A stretch of 11,939 nucleotides of DNA from Croceibacterium_A sp039920345. Its GTDB lineage: Bacteria; Pseudomonadota; Alphaproteobacteria; Sphingomonadales; Sphingomonadaceae. The stretch is taken from positions 1 through 11,939 of the forward strand of contig JBDSDZ010000175.1 in assembly GCA_039920345.1 (NCBI GenBank), in the 5' to 3' direction. How positions within the stretch are numbered: the stretch's first letter is position 1; every line of letters starts with the position of its first letter. The translations under genes were made by a program, and so were the position numbers. Under the pieces are notes generated by a model. It worked only from the letters and a program-made list of their open reading frames with translations, made no database searches and was not told the origin of the DNA. Of the stretch, positions 6,708-11,939 are shown piece by piece.

Positions 6708-6813
6708 GTATAGTGATAGCTGGCATAGGGCGGTGGATTGACCACACTTGGCCGCGAATGCGTGATAGGCGCCTTCGCCCGATGTCCGCTTTTAGGAATC
6801 GGTGAGCATTGGT

Positions 6814-6848
6814 CCAATGTCCGATTTGGGGTGGCAAACGGACATTGG
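6814..6848. repeat. 10-bp inverted repeat (CCAATGTCCG/CGGACATTGG) in the 6630-6906 gap
   Basis: CCAATGTCCG at 6814-6823 is perfectly complementary to CGGACATTGG at 6839-6848, with a 15-base loop. A further ATGTCCGC lies just upstream at 6782-6789. The whole stretch resembles a dispersed intergenic repeat of sphingomonads, from memory only. The rest of 6630-6906 shows no gene I can support. Confidence 0.6.
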
Positions 6849-6906
6849 CCGGGCACCGATCACTTGGCTTAAAGCATAATTGACCTTTCGATGGCACCAG
6901 TACTGA

Positions 6907-8061
6907 ATGATTGGACCGACCAATGACCAGTTTCCGGCTTCGGTGCCGGACATCCCTGTTGCGAGAACGTTGCTATTGAGCGTCGGAGTATCCCGGCCCG
7001 CCCATGCGCGTTTTTTGCTGGTGGGGCTCGCCTCTCTAATTCTCCTCGTCGCTGCATGGTCTTCGTCGCTGCGCGAGATTGCGCCCACTCCGGCAATCAC
7101 CCTCGGCGCCGCCCAAAGCACACTTAATTCGCAGCCTGATCAAAGCGCTGACCTTCGACTCTATAGAAGCGTTGTTAGGCGACTACAGTCCGGCGAAAAC
7201 TACTATCATGCGACGACCACCGAGCAGCGGGCTCGGTCGTTCCCGCTAAGGCCTGGAATCGCCGTTCGCCCTCCCACTCTGGCCTGGCTGCAAGCCGGGC
7301 TTGGGAACTCTGGAACGATGGTCGCCGCGATTCTGCTGCTGGTGGCCATTGCTGCCGCATGGTGGCAAAGATTTGAAGATGAGGGCGCAAGCCCGTCTGA
7401 ACGAAGGGTCGGGACGGCACTGATAGTTGTCGGGTGCTCGCTGTTGCTCAATCCGGACTATCATGTTTTGCACGAGCTATGGGCGGGGGCGTTGATAGCG
7501 CTGTCTATCGGACTTCAGCGACCTGGCCAATGGCTGGGCGCGGTAGTCGTGGGCGGCCTAGCTCTCGCTGTGCGAGAGCTTGTTCTTCCATTCATCATGC
7601 TGATGGCCGCCTTAGCACTATATCGGCGCGACTGGCAGGAACTCGGCGGTTGGTCCGCTATCGTCATAGCGTTCGTCGCCCTCCTAACTTGGCATGTTTC
7701 CGTGGTTTCTTCCTACGTACTGCCTGAAGATATGTCGGGTCCGGGCTGGTTGGCACTTCGTGGTCCCGCGGGGTGGATGACCAACATAGTGTTATCGAGT
7801 TCCCTTCACATGCTTCCGGCGGTCGTCAGCTCCGTAGTTGTCGTTTTCGCTCTACTGGGGTGGGCGGCCTTTAGGAGCCCCGCTGCAGTAACAGTCTCAT
7901 TGCTTTCGATTGGCTATGGGGTCGCATTCATGTTTGCGGGCCGGGAGGATAATTTTTACTGGGGCATGATCGTTACCCCCATGCTTTTTGCGGGAATCGC
8001 GTTCGTGCCAAGATTGTTGGCCCCGCTGTGGAATAACGCATTAAGGTCGACGCCCGTCTAG
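6907..8061 (+). CDS. Polytopic membrane protein, possibly GT-C glycosyltransferase-like
   Basis: Membrane protein of 384 residues with about nine or ten hydrophobic segments, the first near 36-51 and the rest spread from about 137 to 372. Between the first two lies a loop with LYRSVVRRLQSGENYY (85-100) and FPLRPGIAVRPPTLAWL (112-128). A short motif LHELWAGALIALSIGL follows at 188-203. Loops of this type after the first helix occur in GT-C/DUF2029-like polytopic transferases, so a lipid-linked sugar transferase is possible but unproven. The ATG at 6907 has no clear Shine-Dalgarno, so the start is uncertain. GC content and codon use are visibly lower than in neighbouring genes, and repeats lie on both sides, which suggests separate acquisition. 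The stop overlaps the end of the convergent pseudogene by 4 bases. Confidence 0.75.
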   Translation: MIGPTNDQFPASVPDIPVARTLLLSVGVSRPAHARFLLVGLASLILLVAAWSSSLREIAPTPAITLGAAQSTLNSQPDQSADLRLYRSVVRRLQSGENYYHATTTEQRARSFPLRPGIAVRPPTLAWLQAGLGNSGTMVAAILLLVAIAAAWWQRFEDEGASPSERRVGTALIVVGCSLLLNPDYHVLHELWAGALIALSIGLQRPGQWLGAVVVGGLALAVRELVLPFIMLMAALALYRRDWQELGGWSAIVIAFVALLTWHVSVVSSYVLPEDMSGPGWLALRGPAGWMTNIVLSSSLHMLPAVVSSVVVVFALLGWAAFRSPAAVTVSLLSIGYGVAFMFAGREDNFYWGMIVTPMLFAGIAFVPRLLAPLWNNALRSTPV

Positions 8062-8535
8062 TTCTGCTGACAAGCCAGGTCACGCGTGGGGAATGTTCGC
8101 AATGGGGTCGTTTCCCGACTGGCAGCTTTTATCTGAATCCGGTCGTAATCGGTCATTTGAACTCCGCCCGAAACAAACTTGCCAGTGGTGATCTTCCGCG
8201 CCAGCCGAATTTCCTCGGCAAAGCGCCGCAGTACGCCCTCGGTATTCTGCATCACATCGTTGTTCCAGAACCTGATCACCCGGATAGCCGTGCGCCTCGA
8301 TCAATTGGCTACGCGCCTCGTCGCGGTGGCTCTCGGCGTGCTGGCGGCCGTCAAGTTCGATCGCAAGCTTCAGCCGGCGGCAGGCGAAATCGACAATTGA
8401 AGGCCCGATCGGGAATTGCCGGGTGAATTGCACACTAAGATGACGGGCGCGAAGGTGAGATCACAGTCGCCGCTCCGCATCGGTTTGGTCCCTCCGTAGC
8501 TTACGAGCGACGGGGGTTGAGCGTTTTGTGGTCAT
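8058..8535 (-). pseudogene. DUF559 (Vsr-like endonuclease fold) gene with a nonsense codon and a frameshift
   Basis: On the minus strand an ATG at 8535 opens a reading frame MTTKRSTPVARKLRRDQTDA followed by ERRL, the typical DUF559 N-terminus. Codon 25 at 8461-8463 is TGA where the family has Trp (RRLW). The same frame continues with SHLRARHL, FTRQFPIGPSIVDFACR, LAIELDGRQHAE and IEAHGY. The conserved C-terminal part, VIRFWNNDVMQNTEGVLRR, is then found in another frame from about 8279. One extra base around 8281-8283 explains the shift; removing it restores GYRVIRFW. The family has a restriction-endonuclease-like (Vsr-related) fold. The last part, about 8058-8180, is not recognised and may be intergenic repeat read through. 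The two lesions make a functional product unlikely, barring sequencing errors. Confidence 0.8.
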
Positions 8536-8540
8536 CGCTG

Positions 8541-8579
8541 GAACACCCCCACCCCACCTTCCGCCTCAAGGAGGAGGGC
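8541..8579 (+). repeat. C-rich palindromic intergenic repeat, copy 2 (degenerate)
   Basis: Same orientation and length as the element at 6639-6677, with five substitutions. The stem is weaker, with one mismatch and one G-U pair, but the TCAA loop is kept. It lies directly beyond the start of the DUF559 pseudogene. Confidence 0.7.
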
Positions 8580-8842
8580 TCTTTTGGGATTAGCTTACTC
8601 GTCTCGATTAGAAAAACCATTTTCCTACAGGGGCTTAGCTGGGGCAGGGTCAGGCCATGGACGAATCCGATACCTCTGCAGGCGGACCGGTAAAAGTCAC
8701 GGTCGAGAGTGACTTTGAGCAAAGCGAAGTGCACGCGGGAGGGGCGCGGAAATTGTCGCAAACCGCCGAAATCCGGGAGTTTGAGGGCAGGCTGACCGTG
8801 GGCTTACAGCGGCCGTTTACGTCAGCCATTTCGTGGCTTTCG
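8580..8842. other. Stretch without a recognisable gene
   Basis: Reading frames cross this region on both strands, but none shows a family motif, a convincing ribosome binding site or a likely start. The only clear structure is the inverted repeat at 8693-8716. Confidence 0.5.
8693..8716 (-). terminator. Possible terminator hairpin downstream of the SDR gene
   Basis: AAAGTCAC at 8693-8700 and GTGACTTT at 8709-8716 form a perfect 8-bp stem with an 8-base loop. Read on the minus strand, the stem runs into TTTTA. It lies about 130 bases beyond the SDR stop, and the U-tract is short, so the call is tentative. Confidence 0.4.
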
Positions 8843-9757
8843 CTACGGTGCCTCGCGGTAGATCGGGCTGCCGACCAGCCCCGGTATCAAGTCCAGCGCA
8901 ATTGCCTCGCGCGCCTTGTCTTCGCCCATCGCGCGGCGGATCGCGTCGAACCGTTCTTCCACCCCGGCGCGGAATTCGGGCGCGGTGAAAATGTACAGCG
9001 CGTTATCGCGAATGCCCTGCAGCACCAGTTCGCCGGCTTCTTCCGGCGTGGCGGTCAACTGTCCGAGCCGTTCACGGTCCGCGTCGCTGAAGCTGAAACC
9101 GGGGGGTGGTCCGCCGGTCGGGCCGGACGAAGCGTTGGCGAAGCGTTCTGGCCGGGTGGCTTCGGAATCGCGGATATTGGTGCGCACGCCGCCGGGGCAG
9201 AACACCGAGACACCGATGGTCTCGTCCGCCAGTTCGGCCCGCAGCGCTTCGGAAAAGCCGACCACGGCGAACTTGGTGGTCACGTAGATGCCGGCCTGGC
9301 TGTATTGCAGCACCCCGGCCATGCTGGCGGTGTTGACCACTTGCCCGCCTTCGCCGTGGGCGCGGATCTTGGGCAGCACCGCCTGCACGCCGTTGAACAT
9401 CGAGTTCAGGTTGACGTCGATCGCCCAGTCCCAGTCATCCTCGCTGGCGCGGCTGATCTTCCTGAGGATGCCGATCCCGGCGTTGTTGCACAGCACATGG
9501 AGCTTGCCGAACAGCGCCTCGGCCTCGTCCGCCGCACCGCGAAAGGCCGCCCGGTCGGTCACGTCGAGGGTGAGGAAGCGCACCTTGCCGATCAGCCCGG
9601 CCTGGTCGATGTCAGCCCGCGCCGCCTCGAGGTGATCGGCGCGAACATCGGCCGCGACCACGTTCATTCCGGCGCGCGCGAACACTTTCGCCATACCCAG
9701 GCCAATGCCGCTCGCCCCGCCGGTAATGAACGCGGTTTTTCCGGCAATATCGCGCAT
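8843..9757 (-). CDS. SDR-family NAD(P)-dependent oxidoreductase, LigD/LigL/LigO-like
   Basis: Cytosolic dehydrogenase of 304 residues with a Rossmann fold. The cofactor motif TGGASGIG is at 12-19, Asp37 at the end of the second strand favours NAD over NADP, and NNAG is at 91-94. The catalytic set is Asn116, Ser145, Tyr158 and Lys162 (YVTTK). Beyond the general SDR pattern, ADVRADHLEAA, DDWDWAIDVNLNSMFNGV and the C-terminal IRDNALYIFTAPEFRAGVE match what I recall of sphingomonad C-alpha-dehydrogenases of lignin aryl ethers, so oxidation of a benzylic or similar alcohol is a reasonable guess. The start has GAGGG 5 bases upstream. It is divergent from the LigF-like GST across 42 bases, which supports a joint pathway. 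Substrate is inferred only. Confidence 0.9.
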   Translation of the reverse strand: MRDIAGKTAFITGGASGIGLGMAKVFARAGMNVVAADVRADHLEAARADIDQAGLIGKVRFLTLDVTDRAAFRGAADEAEALFGKLHVLCNNAGIGILRKISRASEDDWDWAIDVNLNSMFNGVQAVLPKIRAHGEGGQVVNTASMAGVLQYSQAGIYVTTKFAVVGFSEALRAELADETIGVSVFCPGGVRTNIRDSEATRPERFANASSGPTGGPPPGFSFSDADRERLGQLTATPEEAGELVLQGIRDNALYIFTAPEFRAGVEERFDAIRRAMGEDKAREAIALDLIPGLVGSPIYREAP

Positions 9758-9799
9758 CGAAACCCTCTTTCCACTGGAAGCTTAGGGCAAAAAAGGCTC
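9758..9799. promoter_or_regulatory. 42-base divergent gap between SDR and GST
   Basis: The gap contains the ribosome binding site of the SDR (GAGGG, minus strand) and a short A-rich AAAAGG before the GST. It is too short for two complete non-overlapping promoters, so promoter elements must overlap or reach into the opposite gene. No clear -35/-10 pair is visible. Confidence 0.35.
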
Positions 9800-10534
9800 A
9801 TGTCACCAGCGATGCTTGCGCTTTACCACTTCGGCCCGGTGGCCAATTCGCTCACGCCCTTGCTCGGCCTGCTGGAGAAAGGTGTGCCGTTCGAAAACCG
9901 CCTGCTCGACAGCCGCAAATGGGAACATCACGATCCCGCTTTCCAGCGCCTCAGCCCCGATGGCATGGTCCCGCTGCTGCTCCACGACAGGCGGGTGGTG
10001 CGCGAATCGACGGTGATCAACGAATACCTGGACGATGCCTTTCCCGATGTTCCGCTGCGCCCGGCGGACCCGTGGCAGCGGGCGGAAATGCGGGTGCTGA
10101 CCAAGTACGTTGACGAATACTTCTGCCCCGCGCTGACTGTGCTCGGCGCGCATGGTGCCTCGGCTTTTGCGGGCAAGATCGACAAGGGCGAGATGGCCCG
10201 GCGGCTGGCGGCCATGCCCAACGCCGAAGTGCGCAAGAAATGGGAGCGGGTGTCGAGCGGCGGCTTCAGCGATAGCGACTTGGCCGAAGCGCGCGGCAAA
10301 TTGGCGCGGGTGGCTCAGCGGATGGAAGCGCACCTCGCCGACGGGCGCGGGTGGCTGCTGGAGACGGGTTATTCGCTGGCCGACATCAAGTGGTACTCGA
10401 TGGCCCCCGGCCTGCCGCGCATGACGCCGGACCTGTGCAACGCCGAGGCGACGCCGCGGATCATGGCCTGGCTAAGCCGCATGGCTGCGCGCTCGGCAGT
10501 ACAGCAGCTGGAAACCTATCGCCGGCCTGCTTGA
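9800..10534 (+). CDS. Glutathione S-transferase, LigF-like (putative beta-etherase type)
   Basis: Cytosolic GST of 244 residues. The N-terminus reads LALYHFGPVANSLTPLLGLL, closely matching the start of LigF as I recall it. The Ser of ANS (Ser17) is the likely catalytic residue. RESTVINEYLDDAFPDVPLRP supplies the Glu-Ser that binds glutathione, and the next segment, EMRVLTKYVDEYFCPAL, is also LigF-like. YSLADI marks the C-terminal domain cap. LigF cleaves beta-aryl ethers with glutathione after C-alpha oxidation, and a LigD-like SDR sits divergently next door, so ether cleavage is plausible; other glutathione-dependent eliminations are possible. The start at 9800 has AAAAGG 3 bases upstream; an ATG at 9812 fits the family N-terminus but has no Shine-Dalgarno. 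Family call firm, substrate inferred. Confidence 0.9.
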   Translation: MSPAMLALYHFGPVANSLTPLLGLLEKGVPFENRLLDSRKWEHHDPAFQRLSPDGMVPLLLHDRRVVRESTVINEYLDDAFPDVPLRPADPWQRAEMRVLTKYVDEYFCPALTVLGAHGASAFAGKIDKGEMARRLAAMPNAEVRKKWERVSSGGFSDSDLAEARGKLARVAQRMEAHLADGRGWLLETGYSLADIKWYSMAPGLPRMTPDLCNAEATPRIMAWLSRMAARSAVQQLETYRRPA

Positions 10535-10540
10535 GCGACA

Positions 10541-10573
10541 TTGGCGAAGAACGGCGTTCGCCTACTTCGCCAA
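10541..10573. terminator. Hairpin between convergent GST and FAD oxidoreductase genes
   Basis: TTGGCGAAG at 10541-10549 and CTTCGCCAA at 10565-10573 form a perfect 9-bp stem with a 15-base loop that can itself pair (GGCG/CGCC). It covers the gap between the convergent stops and the last codons of the minus-strand gene. No U-tract is present, so a bidirectional terminator or transcript-end stabiliser is likely but not proven. Confidence 0.5.
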
Positions 10574-11939
10574 GACCGTCTCCCCCTGCCGTGCCGCCGC
10601 GACCGCCAGATCATCGCTCAGATGCGCACCTTGCTGACGAAGCAGCATGCGGACCTCGGCAATATCGACATCTCTCGGCTGCACGCCCCGGTTCGCCGCT
10701 ACCGCCGCGCCCACGCCTGCCGCGTGGCCGGTCAACCAGCATTGCGGGATTTCGCGCATGAAGCCGTGGCTGTTGGCGTCACAGCTCAAATGCCGTCCCG
10801 CTGCGAGCAGTCCGTCGAGCGTGCGTGGAACGAGGGCGCCATAGGGCACCGACACTACCGGGAACTTGGGACTGAGCGAGGGACTGATACCGACTTCGTC
10901 TGCCGCCGGTGTGCCGTCGCTCCAGTTCTTGCGCTCGATGCGGGCGACGCCTGCCAGCCGGCGGGTATGACGGACACCGAGCTGGCTGGCGCTTTGGAGG
11001 CTGTAGGCATTTTCGAATCCCGGCGCGTGATTGCGGAAGAACTGGCAATGCCCTTCCACCAGCCGGTGGCTGCGGATTTCGACTTCGGTCATGTCATCGA
11101 CATCGAGCGCCGAGAGCCCCGATTGGCGCGGGCCAAGGAACAGCGCGATGTCAGGCCGCCAGGAGACATAAGGCGTCTGGAAATACCCCAGGTCCTTGCG
11201 CCCCAGTTCCATGAGTTCGCGCAACTGTTCTGGGTACAGCACCTTCCAGTTGATCCAGCGGTTCATGTCGACGCCGCCGAGCACCCAGGCGGTGTTCATC
11301 GAATGGTGGACGTCGCCTTCCTCGATGTCGGTGTCGAAATCCGCTCCGGCGCGGGCGAACATGTCGCCGTCGCCCGTGGTGTCGACCACGACTTTGGCCA
11401 TGATCGCCTGGCGCCCGGCCTTGCTTTCGAAAATCACGCCCTTGGCCGTGCCGTCTTCGACAATCGGCCGCGCGGCCCAGGCGTGAAATACAATCCGCAC
11501 GCCGGCAGCGAGGAGCATTTCCTGGTTGTTTAGCTTCATCCGCTCCGGATCGAGCGTTGGCGCCCACTGGACGATGCCGTGGAACGCGGTGGTGCGCTGG
11601 CCCCAGTAGGCGACCTTCTTGTCGTCGGTCGAACCCCAGTCGCCGGGTGGGGGACCCGCGATGCCTTCGGCCGGCATGCGATCGATGAACTCGCGTGCAA
11701 AGCCCTGGATCACGTGGTTGCCGTTCCAGTCGGTCATGCGGTCGATCCACATCACCAGCCCGCCGGTGGAAAGCCCGCCAAGGCAGTTGTAGCGTTCGAC
11801 CAGCGTTACATCCGCGCCGGTCTTCGCCGCCGCCCAGGCCGCGGCGCAGCCGGCCGGGCCGCCGCCGATTACCACCACGTCGGCGGTGTGATAGATGTCG
11901 ATCTCGCGCGCGTCCTCGCGCACGGTACCGCCGCGCCGG
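10562..11939 (-). CDS. FAD-dependent oxidoreductase, 5' end probably outside the window
   Basis: Flavoprotein of at least 453 residues ending with TAG at 10562. Counting from a GTG at 11923, a Rossmann FAD-binding motif GGGPAG is at 20-25, followed by the acidic strand end VERYNCLGGLSTGGLV. An internal VVVDTTGDGDMFARAGADF matches the second FAD-contact segment of the FAD_oxidored (PF12831) type, and LLAAGRHLS near the C-terminus is the typical last FAD strand. The reading frame stays open through the right edge of the window, and the GTG at 11923 has no ribosome binding site, so the true start is probably beyond 11939. Substrate is unknown; members are generally annotated only as FAD-dependent oxidoreductases. 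It converges on the LigF-like GST. Confidence 0.87.
   Translation of the reverse strand, partial: RRGGTVREDAREIDIYHTADVVVIGGGPAGCAAAWAAAKTGADVTLVERYNCLGGLSTGGLVMWIDRMTDWNGNHVIQGFAREFIDRMPAEGIAGPPPGDWGSTDDKKVAYWGQRTTAFHGIVQWAPTLDPERMKLNNQEMLLAAGVRIVFHAWAARPIVEDGTAKGVIFESKAGRQAIMAKVVVDTTGDGDMFARAGADFDTDIEEGDVHHSMNTAWVLGGVDMNRWINWKVLYPEQLRELMELGRKDLGYFQTPYVSWRPDIALFLGPRQSGLSALDVDDMTEVEIRSHRLVEGHCQFFRNHAPGFENAYSLQSASQLGVRHTRRLAGVARIERKNWSDGTPAADEVGISPSLSPKFPVVSVPYGALVPRTLDGLLAAGRHLSCDANSHGFMREIPQCWLTGHAAGVGAAVAANRGVQPRDVDIAEVRMLLRQQGAHLSDDLAVAAARQGETVLAK

Noticed and set aside
6875..6880. CATAAT as a -10 box for the membrane-protein gene
   Set aside because: It matches the -10 consensus well, but no acceptable -35 lies at the right distance, so a promoter is not supported.
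6602..6897. Small minus-strand open frames upstream of the membrane protein
   Set aside because: They are translations of the palindromic and inverted repeats and have no independent support.
8501..8761. Minus-strand open frame over repeat copy 2 and upstream bases
   Set aside because: It translates the C-rich repeat and shows no family motif; the DUF559 pseudogene occupies another frame in part of it.
8657..9799. Long plus-strand open frame fused in front of the LigF-like GST
   Set aside because: It is antisense to the SDR, which has all catalytic motifs. Only the part from 9800 has GST homology and a plausible ribosome binding site.
10541..11533. Plus-strand open frame opposite the FAD oxidoreductase
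   Set aside because: The minus strand has the GGGPAG motif and other flavoprotein features over the same bases; the plus frame shows nothing recognisable.

Overview
The window looks like GC-rich alphaproteobacterial chromosome, most likely from a sphingomonad (Novosphingobium, Sphingobium or Erythrobacter type). This rests on the GC-rich, C/G-ending codon use, on three glutathione S-transferases (GSTs) of which two resemble the sphingomonad beta-etherase LigF, on DUF6152 proteins, and on a C-rich palindromic intergenic repeat that I recall as common in sphingomonad genomes. The species cannot be fixed from sequence alone.

Layout. (1) 25-2546, minus strand: four tightly packed genes for exported proteins in A-B-B'-A' order. 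The outer two are paralogues of an uncharacterised family with a GHW[ED]GDTLVVDT motif; the inner two are DUF6152 paralogues. All junctions overlap. (2) 2665-6629, plus strand, divergent from the first block: two overlapping GST genes, a spinster-type MFS transporter, and an exported protein built from two NTF2-like halves (DUF8021-like). (3) 6630-8842: a patch of different character with repeat palindromes, a polytopic membrane protein of visibly lower GC, a broken DUF559 endonuclease-like gene, and a second copy of the same palindromic repeat. (4) 8843-10534: an SDR dehydrogenase resembling the LigD/LigL/LigO C-alpha-dehydrogenases, divergent from a LigF-like GST across only 42 bases. (5) 10562-11939, minus strand: an FAD-dependent oxidoreductase, open at the right edge, convergent on the GST with a shared hairpin.

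How the genes may work together. In sphingomonads, C-alpha oxidation by a LigD-type SDR followed by glutathione-dependent ether cleavage by LigE/LigF-type GSTs breaks lignin beta-aryl ethers. This window has that SDR-plus-GST pairing, two more GSTs, a small-molecule transporter, an FAD oxidoreductase and several exported proteins. I infer an accessory catabolic locus for an aromatic, ether-linked or otherwise electrophilic compound. The substrate is unknown and no ring-cleavage gene is visible. There is no CRISPR array, rRNA, tRNA or transposase.
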